Assembly: GCA_037447655.1 (NCBI GenBank)
Contig: JBBHKE010000350.1
Coordinates: forward strand, 1 to 22,500
Direction of reading: 5' to 3'
Length of the DNA: 22,500 nt
Source: Zygnema cylindricum
Taxonomy: Eukaryota; Streptophyta; Zygnematophyceae; Zygnematales; Zygnemataceae
This document shows, piece by piece, positions 8,673-16,999 of the stretch. Within the stretch, counting starts at the first letter, position 1, and each line of letters begins with the position of its first letter. Below the pieces are notes generated by a model. It searched no databases, was not told where the DNA came from, and was given only the letters and a program-made list of their open reading frames with translations. A program made the position numbers and the translations under genes.

Positions 8673-9715
8673 TGTAGAAATTAATGGTTTTAAGTATTTT
8701 CTAGGTCTGAATAGAAATAAAGAAGCCGAGGCAGTCTACCTCTAACTTCTCTCTCCAACTCTCAAACTTGTCGCACTGAGAAATTGGAGAGGAAGCTAGA
8801 GCCATGGCTACCTAGGCTATCCTGAGGTTTACGGGAAATTTATATTAGTCAAGGGATTAATTACTAAAAGGTATGTGCCGGCGACAAGATTTGATCCGGG
8901 TACCTGCCGGCCGTCAGAAAGTAGATAGCCGGTAGCCTTAGCCGTTAAGTCTAGAAGTAGTCTTACATAGTATATAGTACGATAATGATTTAAACATGTA
9001 CACGTAGGGTAAATCATTTAACTATAACTATTAACGGGATACATAGATATGGTAGTGTAAAAGTACGAATTGCGGTACGGATAAAAAATCAATACCGCGC
9101 TTTGATTTCGTAAGCGAAACAAATACCGCGCATGTATTTATCACGGCTACGATCAAATGCGAGTTTAATTGGACGGCCGGAATTTGCGCCGAGATCGCGG
9201 AAGAAGAATTCGGCGGTTTGTGGGCATCGCCACATCGGATGACACGTGGCGATGTTACATTGGAGCGCGGCATCTCCGAGGATTAAAGGAGCCAATCCGG
9301 ATATTCCACCTGTGGACATTTAGGCCATGTCGTACAATGTCCGTACATAAAGTACACCAGCAGCTGTACTTTTGCGTACGGAACTGTATTCTGATTGGTT
9401 CCGTACATCAGAAGATAAAGTCTGTGAGAGAGATAGGACTTAGAAAAATTAGAAGATAGGACCCTCTCTCCCAGAGAGCTTCTGTACAAAAGGTCAAATT
9501 TGACACTCCATAACTTACTGCTCAGGGGAGCAAATTCAGAGATTCTTTTTGCTATCGACTCAAGGGAGTCTTGCCTTCACAGGGGTGCAGGTGGTCAGAG
9601 TTTTTGTCTGCCAAGGTGGCAGTTATTTTTGCTTAAACACAAAGGGGTCAGGATTATCCTAGAGGCTTCTTGGAAGCTGTCCACTCTGAGGACTTATGGA
9701 GGTCTCAGAGTTTCA
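8673..9715 (+). repeat. Left (5') LTR of the copia element
   Basis: 1043 bp, aligned end to end with 14066-15110. Differences are about 8% in the first 375 bp and about 5% in the last 300 bp. It contains TATATAG at 8971-8977, conserved in the right LTR, as a possible TATA element. A cluster of six GTAC tetramers lies at 9332-9406. Open frames in this stretch on either strand have no homology support. Confidence 0.96.
9332..9406. promoter_or_regulatory. GTAC cluster in the copia LTR
   Basis: Six GTAC palindromes occur in 75 bp, starting at 9332, 9343, 9352, 9366, 9377 and 9403. All six are preserved in the other LTR (14727-14801). GTAC is the known core of SBP-domain binding sites and copper-response elements of green plants. 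A regulatory role here is inference. Confidence 0.4.
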
Positions 9716-9730
9716 GGTTATGGGCCCACC
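9716..9730 (+). other. Copia primer-binding site, matching the anticodon arm of initiator tRNA-Met
   Basis: GGTTATGGGCCCACC directly follows the LTR end. It is the reverse complement of the plant-type initiator tRNA-Met anticodon arm (GGTGGGCCCATAACC, from memory), with CAT as the anticodon. Priming by an internal half-molecule of this tRNA is known for Drosophila copia. The site lacks the usual 3'-end sequence TGGTATC. Confidence 0.8.
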
Positions 9731-10847
9731 CTCTAGGGTACCAATCTTTAATGGAACAGGCTTCATATACTGGGAAAGTATGATGATAGGAGCTCTATGC
9801 GAAAAAAGGTTTTGGGGGATAATGAGTGGACGATTGGGGCGTCCATCAAGTCTTGGAATTCCTCCCGGGTTTGGAGGAAGCACATTCACCAGGAAAGAGG
9901 ATTCACCTTCAACGGAGGAAACAAAAGAAGGAGAGGTGGTGGACAAAGGAAAGGAGAAGGAGGCGACCACACCAATAGCAACTGGTTCGGCATTCATGTC
10001 ACCTATTCCGAGGAACGAGGAGAATGATACTGAAACCTGGGACTTCAACAATATGGCGGCAAAGCACTTCATCCTACGCCATCTCACTCAAGGACTTGCA
10101 TGTCCTCATTTGCAGGTAGAAAGGGCATCCGATCTTTGGATGGCTCTCATAGAGATGTACCGAAGTGGTACGATTCAGCAACAACAGTTGGCTGATCAGA
10201 AAGTTAACGAGTATGTATACAAAGGGGGAAATATGTTGGATTTTTGCAATGAGTTTGCTACACTCTTCATGGAGCTAGAGAGTGCGGGAAAAGTTTTTAG
10301 TGAAAAAGAAAAGGTTAACTGTTTACTGATGAAGTTACCTGATGAGTTCGAGAACATAGTCAACCGTGTGCAGGACTTGCCGGACTCAAGGTGGATATGG
10401 AACTCAGTGGTAGGGATGATTCTCGTTCGAGAGAATACGATTGAGATCCGAAGGGGAGGAAAGAGTGGCCAAGCCTTGGCAACAGCGACCGATTGGAGGA
10501 ACAAGGATTCACGGAAACCGGTCGGAATCTATAGGGGGAGGGAGCAGAATAATGAGGTTGACGAGTTCGAACCAAGGGCTCCCAAAGGTTTATGTCATTT
10601 TTGTAACAAACCGGGGCACTATATGGCAGAGTGCACTAATCTAACCAAGCTTCGGTTAAAGGAGGGGCAGACCGGTGGTACCCCGAGAAGAAAGAAAAAG
10701 GCCCTTGTCACACAGGTACTTGAGGCAGAATCCGAGGACGAGGACGATGAGCTCCTTTTGGATGAGGAGTTGGAGGCGAAAAATGAGGTTAAAATTCCAC
10801 GAAGGCAGAAATGTGTTTACGGTGGATTGAAAGGTGAAGCAGGCTAG
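9720..10847 (+). CDS. gag: Copia Gag (capsid and nucleocapsid), ends at a premature TAG
   Basis: The frame has 375 codons from the ATG inside the primer site. An in-frame ATG at 9696 lies in the LTR, so either start is possible. The N-terminus (RVPIFNGTGFIYW) and the segment LADQKVNEYVYKGGNMLDFCNEF fit the copia-type Gag (UBN2) pattern. A zinc knuckle CHFCNKPGHYMAEC lies at about 292-305. An acidic, low-complexity insertion sits at about 55-100 and an acidic stretch follows the knuckle. The frame stops at TAG 10845-10847 immediately before IIDSGAS. Relatives usually have Trp here (TGG), so a single G-to-A change probably separated Gag from Pol. The product would assemble virus-like particles. 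Confidence 0.92.
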   Translation: MGPPSRVPIFNGTGFIYWESMMIGALCEKRFWGIMSGRLGRPSSLGIPPGFGGSTFTRKEDSPSTEETKEGEVVDKGKEKEATTPIATGSAFMSPIPRNEENDTETWDFNNMAAKHFILRHLTQGLACPHLQVERASDLWMALIEMYRSGTIQQQQLADQKVNEYVYKGGNMLDFCNEFATLFMELESAGKVFSEKEKVNCLLMKLPDEFENIVNRVQDLPDSRWIWNSVVGMILVRENTIEIRRGGKSGQALATATDWRNKDSRKPVGIYRGREQNNEVDEFEPRAPKGLCHFCNKPGHYMAECTNLTKLRLKEGQTGGTPRRKKKALVTQVLEAESEDEDDELLLDEELEAKNEVKIPRRQKCVYGGLKGEAG

Positions 10848-11240
10848 ATTATAGATTCAGGTGCCTCCATGCACATGTGTAAGGATAGGCACCTGTTCAA
10901 TAAGATAAGAAAGATTCCCACCGTAGAGATAGAGTACGGGGATGGGAGGATAGTCACCACTACTCTTGTAGGATTGGTAGATGTGAAAGTGTTAGTAGAA
11001 GGAAAGACATCCATATTAACATTCTCCGATGTATTGTTTATTCCGTAGCTGAACAAAAACCTTATTTCTACATCTATATTAGATGATAAGGGTTTTTTCA
11101 CTACCAGTAGGGAAGGAGTCTTTACTGCTAGTTTTGAGGAGGATGTCTATTTCATTGCTGAGAAAGGTAGCCATGGGATGTTTAGGCTGATCTTAAGTAA
11201 TGAAACGAAGAAACTTTATTAAAGTGGTGTTCATGAAATT
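10848..11240 (+). pseudogene. pol: Copia aspartic protease, stop codons in frame
   Basis: This continues the gag frame. The retropepsin signature IIDSGASMHM is present with DSG at 10854-10862. The frame then reads YGDGRI and a VLFIP-stop-LNKNLIS segment. The TAG at 11046-11048 sits where relatives have a sense codon in the conserved block VPxLxxNLIS. A TAA at 11219-11221 follows. The domain would cleave the polyprotein. It starts after the gag TAG, has no plausible start codon of its own, and is certainly broken. Confidence 0.85.
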
Positions 11241-11892
11241 ATGATGTGGCATAAGAGGCTTGGGCATGTGAATCTAGATAAGTTAAGAGAGATGAAAAAG
11301 ATGGGTGTGGTGGAAGGGATTCAGTTCAGTGAGAGTGATGATATAAGTGATTGTAGTGGATGTGCTCAAGGTAAAGCACACAAATTACCCTTTCCTAAAA
11401 CAGCCACCTATAAGGGAGAAAAAAATTCTAGATCTAGTACACACAGATATTTGGGGACCAGCTAGAGTGCCCTTACCGGGGGGGAAGAGATTTATGATGA
11501 CTATGATTGATGATTGGTCTCCGTATTCCCGGGTGTATTTTTTGAAAAACAAGTCAGAAGCTCAGGATTGTTTTAGACAATATAAAGCATGGAGCGAAAA
11601 ACTCCATGAAACTCCAATCAAGAGAATACGGAGTGACAATGGTGGAAAGTATGCTTCTAACCAGTTTGAGGATTTTATGAGGGAAGATGGGGTCCAACAC
11701 CAAAAGACAATTCCAGAAAACCCGGAACAGAATGGGGTGGCTGAAAGGTTAAATAGAACACTAAGTGATAGTGCTAGAAGTATGTTGTCAGATAAAAAGA
11801 TAGGAAATTTTTTTTGGGCAGAAGCAATGAACTGTGCTAATTATCTCAAAAATAGAGTTCTTAGTTCAGCTATAAAAGATCAAACACCTTAG
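11241..11892 (+). pseudogene. pol: Copia integrase, frameshifted
   Basis: The GAG-pre-integrase module (MMWHKRLGHVNLDKLREM, then CSGCAQGKAHKLPF) carries the HHCC zinc residues H, H, C, C. Near 11420 a run of seven A shifts the frame; six A would keep it. The catalytic core continues in the next frame: Asp in HTDIWGP, Asp in RSDNGG and Glu in PEQNGVAERLNR, the D,D-35-E set. The frame ends at TAG 11890-11892 because of a 1-nt loss inside the conserved TPYERW block. This enzyme inserts element DNA into the genome. All catalytic residues are readable, but not in one frame. Confidence 0.9.
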
Positions 11893-12464
11893 AGAGATGG
11901 ACAGGCCGGAAACCAGACATATCTCACTTATAGTTTTTCGGCAGTCAAGTATTCAGTCTAGATACAGATCGGTCTAATTGGAAGCTAGATCCTAAAGGAA
12001 AACCGGGATACTTATTAGGATATGATGAAGATGATAAAGGATATAGAGTTTATGATCTAAAAAGAGAAGATATAATCTTAGTAAAACATCTAGTAGTTAT
12101 GGATGAAGGAAAGTATGTGGATCCCTTCAAGTATACAAATTCAGTAAAAAACAGATTTGAGTCAGAAAATTCCGATGACTTTGAGCTTCCTAACAATCCA
12201 GGTTTTAGAGACGATGACATTCTTGCAGGTACAAATCAGACCGAAAAGGACTCGGCTGTGGAAACTCCAGTGACAACTCTACCCGAAACGGAAGACGTGG
12301 TGGAAATTGATTCGGAATCAAGGGATAGGGGAGAAACCGAGTTTGTTCAAAAGAATCCACGAGAACCATCTATTCCGGCCTCAGATTTTGAGGGGGGAAG
12401 GAGAAGTAGTAAAAGACTGCAAGAAAAACAGGTTAATAACAAGGTAACTAAACTATCTCAATAA
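11893..12464 (+). pseudogene. pol: Copia integrase C-terminal region and linker, two stops
   Basis: Homology resumes with RWTGRKPDISHL, then a TAG at 11931-11933, then FGSQVFSLDTDRSNWKLDPK and YLLGYDEDDKGYRVYDL. This is the typical copia integrase tail that follows the core. From about 12100 an acidic, poorly conserved linker runs to a TAA at 12462-12464. The ATG at 12099 is internal and not a real start. The frame is the same as that of the following RT segment. Confidence 0.8.
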
Positions 12465-13895
12465 GATGAACCTCAAACTTATGGAGAGGCGATGACTTGT
12501 CCAGAAAGAAATCGGTGGAAGACAGCCATCAATGAAGAGATGGCCTCAATTATGGCAGCCGATACTTGGGAGCTGGTGGATTGTCCACCTAACCGAAAAC
12601 CAATCGGTTGTAAGTGGGTTTTCAAATTAAAACTGAACCCAGATAACACAATTGAGCGCTACAAGGCTAGATTAGTGGCAAAGGGATTTACACAAAAGAA
12701 AGGAATTGACTACGAGAAAACCTTTGCCCCGGTGGTCAGATTTCCCTCCGTCCGCATACTTCTCAGCTTGGCAGCAGCGGAAGACATGGAAGTGCACCCG
12801 ATGGACATCAAAACAGCCTTTTTGCATGGAGAATTGGAAGAGGAGATCTTCATGCGACAACCCGAAGGGTTTGTGGAAGAAGGAAAGGAGAGTAAGGTAT
12901 GCCGGCTGATTAAATCTCTTTATGGTTTGAAACAGGCGCCTCGACACTGGAATAAGAAGCTTGATGAGTTTCTTACCGGTCTGGGATATATTCGGATCAG
13001 CTCAGATCACTCAATCTATGTTTTCGAAGATGAGGAAGGTCTTATATTTATTGCAATTTATGTTGATGATTTGCTTGTTTTAAGTAAATCAATGGAAAAA
13101 ATTAATAAACTGAAAACCGATCTTAAGGGGAGATTTGAAATGAAGGATAGGGGGGAAGCAAAATATACATTGGGAATTCAAGTAGAGAGAGACCGAAAAA
13201 GAAAAATTATAAGATTGACTCAAAAGGAAGCAATAGGGAACATGCTTGAAAAATTTCAAATGGATAAAGCTAATAGTTGTACAACTCTAATGGAATTGAA
13301 GAAGAGAAGTGAGGGGAGTGAGGAAGAAGGAGTCATAGTCTTAGACGAGGACTTATCTCATGAAGAACAGAAGTTCATGCAGACTATTCCTTACAGGCAA
13401 GTAGTGGGAAGTCTAATCTATTTTATGAGTTGTACCCGGCCGGATTTAGCTGCAGCTGTAGGAGTGCTGAGTAACAGTCTAAATGCTCCCACTAAGAGGG
13501 ATTGGGAGGCAGCTAAGAGAGTCCTTAGATACTTGATAGGAACTAGGGATCTATGGTTGCATTTGGGTGGGGAGAATACTGACATCACTACTTGGAGTGA
13601 TCCCAGTTATGGTGATGCTCCGATGAGGAGATGTACTTCTGGATATGTATTATATGTGGGTGATGGGGCTTGCTGTTGGAGTAGCAAACAGCAAAAGGTT
13701 ATTGCTCAGTCCACCATGGAGGCTGAGTATATGGCCTCTTGCTCTGCTGTAAAAGAATTGATGTGGGTCAAGTCTTTGCTTGGTGAGCTTGGTCACCTTA
13801 AGAGTGGTGTGCAAAAAATATTTTGTGATAATCAGGCAGCAATTGCTATTTCTACCAATCCTAAATCATTTCAAAGCCAAACATATGGACATTAG
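12465..13895 (+). CDS. pol: Copia reverse transcriptase and RNase H (467 codons from 12492), C-terminus frameshifted
   Basis: The first in-frame ATG after the TAA is at 12492. From it the frame shows the RVT_2 family in order: WELVDCPPNRKPIGCKWVFKLK near 25-46; HPMDIKTAFLHGEL near 102-115 with the first catalytic Asp; SLYGLKQAPRHW near 142-153; and YVDD at 190-193. RNase H follows with Asp370 (SDPSYGD), Glu412 (STMEAEYMA) and Asp446 (CDNQAA). The frame is lost near 13870 by an indel in the NPK...HMDIR block and stops early at 13893-13895. The natural protein would be part of a Gag-Pol polyprotein, so coding homology runs back to 12465. The reverse-transcriptase motifs look intact. Confidence 0.93.
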   Translation, partial: DEPQTYGEAMTCPERNRWKTAINEEMASIMAADTWELVDCPPNRKPIGCKWVFKLKLNPDNTIERYKARLVAKGFTQKKGIDYEKTFAPVVRFPSVRILLSLAAAEDMEVHPMDIKTAFLHGELEEEIFMRQPEGFVEEGKESKVCRLIKSLYGLKQAPRHWNKKLDEFLTGLGYIRISSDHSIYVFEDEEGLIFIAIYVDDLLVLSKSMEKINKLKTDLKGRFEMKDRGEAKYTLGIQVERDRKRKIIRLTQKEAIGNMLEKFQMDKANSCTTLMELKKRSEGSEEEGVIVLDEDLSHEEQKFMQTIPYRQVVGSLIYFMSCTRPDLAAAVGVLSNSLNAPTKRDWEAAKRVLRYLIGTRDLWLHLGGENTDITTWSDPSYGDAPMRRCTSGYVLYVGDGACCWSSKQQKVIAQSTMEAEYMASCSAVKELMWVKSLLGELGHLKSGVQKIFCDNQAAIAISTNPKSFQSQTYGH

Positions 13896-14052
13896 ACTCA
13901 GCTTTGTTAGAGAGAAAGTAGAAAATAAAATAATCAGTTTAGAGTACCGACCAGATAGTGAGATGGTAGCAGATATGATGACCAAACCTGTGCCTTCCCC
14001 TAAGCTAATTTTTTGCAGGGAGGAGTGTGGTCTGAAATTAAAGATTTACTAG
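13866..14052 (+). pseudogene. pol: Copia RNase H C-terminus in a second frame
   Basis: After the indel near 13870 the homology continues with KHMDIRLSFVREKVENKI and DMMTKPVPSPKL, the usual copia RNase H ending, and stops at TAG 14050-14052, just before the polypurine tract. Confidence 0.85.
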
Positions 14053-14065
14053 AAAATAAGGGGAG
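14053..14065 (+). other. Polypurine tract of the copia element
   Basis: AAAATAAGGGGAG directly before the 3' LTR start TGTAG. Confidence 0.85.
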
Positions 14066-15110
14066 TGTAGAAATTAATGGTTTTTAGTATTTTCTAGGTC
14101 TAAATAGAAATAAAGAAGTCGAGGCAGTCTACCTCTAACTTCTCTCTCCAACTCTCAAACTTGTTGCACTCACTGGGAAATTGGAGAGGAAGATAGAGCC
14201 ATGGCTACCTAGGCTATCTTGAGGTTTACGGGAAATTTATATTGGTTAGGGGATTAATTACTAAAAGTTTGTGTCGGCGACACGATTTGATCCTGGTACC
14301 TGCTGGCCGACAGAGAGTAGATAGCCGGTAGCCTTAGCCGTTAATTCTATAAGTAGTGTTACATAGTATATAGTACGATAATTATTTATACACGTACACG
14401 TGGGATAAATCATTTAACTATAACAGTTAACGGGATACATAGATATGGTAGTGTAAAAGTACGAATTGCGGTACGGATAAGAATCAATACCGCGCATTGA
14501 TTTCGTAAGCGAAACAAATACCGAGCATGTATTTATTACGGCTATGATCAAATGCGAGTTTAATCAGACGGTCGGAATTAGCGCCGAGATCGCGGAAGCC
14601 GAATTCGGCGGTTTGTGGGCATCGCCACATCGGATGACACGTGGCGATGCTACATTGGAGCGCGGCATCTCCGAGGATTAAAGGAGCGAATCTGGACATT
14701 CCACGTGTGGACATTTAGGTCATGTCGTACAATGTCCGTACATAAAGTACACCGGCAGCTGTACTTTTGCGTACGGAACTGTATTCTGATTGGTTCCGTA
14801 CATCAGTAGATAGAGTCTGTGAGAGAGATAGGACTTAGAAAAATTATAAGATAGGACCCTCTCTCCCAGAGAGCTTCTGTACAAAAGGTCAACTTTGACC
14901 CTCCATAACTTACTGCTCAGGGGAGCAAATTCAGAGATTCTTTTTGCTATCCACTCAAGGGAGTCTTGCCTTCACAGCGGTGCAGGTGGTCAGAGTATAT
15001 GTCAGCCATGGTGGCAGTTGTTTTTGCTTAAACATAAAGGGGTCAGGATTATCCTAGAGGCTTCTTGGAACCTGTCCACTCTGAAGACTTATGGAGGTCT
15101 CAGAGTTTCA
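14066..15110 (+). repeat. Right (3') LTR of the copia element
   Basis: 1045 bp, partner of 8673-9715, with TG...CA ends. It ends in TTTCA and is followed at once by gypsy gag sequence on the other strand. The GTAC cluster and TATATAG are kept. The frames within it have no support as genes. Confidence 0.96.
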
Positions 15111-15114
15111 CTTT

Positions 15115-15246
15115 TCAATTCGGAATGGTTTCATCCTCAGCGGTAGCATGATTATTAAATCTTTTGACCAATTTCACAGTTTGTTTCTTCAATACATTGA
15201 AAGCATTCTCCATTTCACGTTTCCATGCGGAATTTGCCATTATCAT
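15115..15246 (-). pseudogene. gag: N-terminal fragment of the gypsy Gag, cut off by the copia insertion
   Basis: On the minus strand ATG codons at 15246 and 15240 open a frame beginning MANSAWKREMENAF, rich in Lys, Asn and Glu. It reaches a TGA at 15117-15115, five bases from the copia LTR. It lies upstream of, and colinear with, the main gag frame at 7482-8663. Collapsing one 5-bp duplication puts the two parts in different frames, so gag may already have been damaged, or small indels arose at the junction. No domain is recognised in this short piece. Confidence 0.6.
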
Positions 15247-15450
15247 ACAATTAAATCAAGCAAAAGGAAAGATAGAGTATAATTTCCCAAAGAAATTTGC
15301 TGCAGGTTTGAATTCCTTAGATTGCTCCAATCCAAAACTTCTTCTCTTTAACAAATCCTTTGAAAAGATCAAGGTCTGAGAAATTAAAAAGACATTGACA
15401 ATAAGTTAGTACAAATTCAAATTTTTAATTTCCTAACATTGAAACAGAAA

Positions 15451-15552
15451 TGTAAGAATTTCCCCCCAAATTTTGCAATAGCAAAAATTGAAAGCTCTCG
15501 AAGGTAAGATTTAACCATAAATTTTGCAACAGCAAAATTGAAATCAATCAAA
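15451..15552. repeat. Imperfect tandem repeat in the gypsy leader
   Basis: Units 15451-15502 and 15503-15552 share the order GTAAGA...AAATTTTGCAA-AGCAAAATTGAAA. A partial third copy (GGTAACAATTT) starts at about 15553. Confidence 0.65.
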
Positions 15553-15857
15553 GGTAACAATTTAGGGTTTGAAAAGTTTTGAGTCATTTTTGGACTCCTT
15601 TGCTCTTGAAGAAGTAAAGTACTCCACTTTCCTCCTCCACCATCAGCAAATTCCCCATTTCCCACTACATCAGGATCTTTTGTTCTATAATCCTCACATC
15701 CTCACCCTTCATGGCTTCAAGCCCTCCCTCTACACATGAATCATTGCTAGGAGAAGGCAAGTTTGTTTGGCCTCTAGGTAATTGGAGTGAGCTTCGGCGG
15801 TGGCTACACTGCCCACCCCGCCTTAGTCCTTAGGACCTGAGCACGCCCCACATCTAA

Positions 15858-15871
15858 CCAGCGGCCGCTGG
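15858..15871. other. Perfect 14-bp palindrome in the gypsy leader
   Basis: CCAGCGGCCGCTGG is self-complementary and lies about 135-150 nt downstream of the primer site in the element's sense. Retroviral genome dimerisation often uses a leader palindrome; that role here is only a hypothesis. Confidence 0.45.
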
Positions 15872-16006
15872 CTGTGTGATCACTCAGTTTCCCTCCAATC
15901 CCCTACCACTTCACATTGTGGTTCTACCGACACAGGTTAGAGCACCCTCACCGGTCACGGCAATCGATATTCGAGTGAGCAAACTTCTCCCTGGTTTCTA
16001 ACCAAA

Positions 16007-16018
16007 GCTTTGATACCA
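16007..16018 (-). other. Primer-binding site of the gypsy element
   Basis: The minus strand reads TGGTATCAAAGC, 2 nt inside the LTR. It matches the 3' end of plant-type initiator tRNA-Met with one mismatch (TGGTATCAGAGC, from memory). Confidence 0.8.
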
Positions 16019-16020
16019 TA

Positions 16021-16990
16021 TGTAACAGGATCTCCTACCTCTCAGAAAATCCCATTACTACAAACAATTCCAACCACACATTCCACACATTGGAAAACAC
16101 ACATCCACATTTGACAACACTCACATAAGGATAAACTTTAAATTAGAAGAAGCTTCTGTCCACATAACATTAGCTTGGTCTCTTGCCCTCGTGGCTCAAC
16201 CCTTCTTTTTTTAAAGTATTTTCCACTACTCTCCACTCTTAATAATTCTATCTCTTAACTACTAAAACACTATTTAGTTAGTAAGAGATTTCAATGCAAA
16301 ATGCCTTTTCTCCAATTTGGTATTAATCGCTCAGGACCAAGATCAGCCGGAATTTCCACAAACATTTCCAAAGAAAAAGATGTCTACTCTCCTCTTACAC
16401 TTCACTATTTATCCATCATCGCCCTGGACTCGCCAGGCCAAAGTCAACGCTCCGTTTTAACAGGCTTTTACCTGGGCCAATCATTGATCAGCAAAGACTC
16501 AGACTGACCAATGTAAAAGCGTGCGAAATCTCCCACTAACTACGTAGCATTTACTAACCAATCAAACACTACATTGTTCTACGTAGCATTTACGTGCAAA
16601 AGTGCACGCAAATCGAAACGCGACTTCGCACGATCGTGCGTCGCGAATTTAACTTGCGAAACTACCTACGAAACTTACAAATTTGAATTATGACGTTTCG
16701 TACTAAAAATTGTACGAAACGAACCATAATAGGTACCAAACCAATATTAGTACTTTATATAGTCGTACGCTTTAAATTCAGCGTTTACTTTGACCCTTAA
16801 CCCGTTTCAATGTTACCCACCTATAATTTTGACCCCTAGCTGTCACCTAAATACACCCATCGCTATATCTTTTGAAATAGGACTCTAAATCGCGCGAATC
16901 TTTCGCGGACGTCCACTAAATTTAGTACTCTATATTCAAAACACCTAAATACTCCTTTACAAACAAGTTCGATCTGCTTTTACTGTTACA
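16021..16990 (-). repeat. Right (5') LTR of the gypsy element
   Basis: 970 bp, from TGTAACAG to TGTTACA, followed by GATAC. It keeps the CGTTTCGTAC/GTACGAAACG foldback (16694-16721) in an otherwise diverged U3. The plus-strand frame at 16301-16507 mirrors the one in the left LTR and is not a supported gene. Confidence 0.95.
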
Positions 16991-16997
16991 GATACCA
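16991..16997 (-). other. Right copy of the gypsy target duplication, doubling as the start of the outer PBS
   Basis: GATAC (16991-16995) repeats 2761-2765. With the following CA it reads TGGTATC on the minus strand, the start of the outer element's primer site, 2 nt from its LTR (TGG at 17000). Confidence 0.75.
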
Positions 16998-16999
16998 CT

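Larger units (their letters stand above)
8673..15110 (+). mobile_element. Ty1/copia LTR retrotransposon inserted in the gypsy gag
   Basis: LTRs of 1043 and 1045 bp start TGTAGAAA and end TTTCA. A primer site at 9716-9730 and a polypurine tract at 14053-14065 abut the LTRs. The internal order gag, protease, integrase, RT, RNase H defines Ty1/copia. It lies on the opposite strand to its gypsy host. Stops at 10845, 11046, 11219, 11931 and 12462, and frameshifts near 11420, 11890 and 13870, show it cannot make a full polyprotein. The LTRs differ at about 6% of positions by hand alignment. Confidence 0.97.
15247..16006 (-). other. Untranslated leader of the gypsy element
   Basis: About 760 bp between the primer site and the gag start. 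It holds an imperfect tandem repeat (15451-15552), a 14-bp palindrome (15858-15871) and a GC-rich part around 15790-15880. A minus-strand frame at 15417-15665 is unsupported. Long leaders are common in plant gypsy elements. Confidence 0.6.
2766..16990 (-). mobile_element. Ty3/gypsy LTR retrotransposon, inserted in the outer element and itself split by a copia element
   Basis: Both LTRs start TGTAACAG and end TGTTACA, and are flanked by the exact duplication GATAC. PBS and PPT lie at the expected inner edges. The minus-strand order is gag, protease, RT, RNase H, integrase, which is the Ty3/gypsy order. The integrase ends with a GPF-type motif and a chromodomain-like tail, suggesting a chromovirus relative. 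Removing the copia insertion leaves about 7.8 kb. Several frameshifts, one internal stop and a changed protease triad indicate it is not active. Confidence 0.95.

Noticed and set aside
9716-9730. A tRNA gene fragment
   Set aside because: Only about 15 nt match the anticodon arm, and in the complementary sense immediately after an LTR, so it is a primer site.
9713-10087. Minus-strand frames opposite copia gag and RT (also 10196-10504, 12672-12947)
   Set aside because: Shadows of the plus-strand frames with recognisable domains.
2766-16990. Endogenous retrovirus with an envelope gene
   Set aside because: No third long frame follows integrase; only the polypurine tract and LTR come after pol, so no envelope is present.
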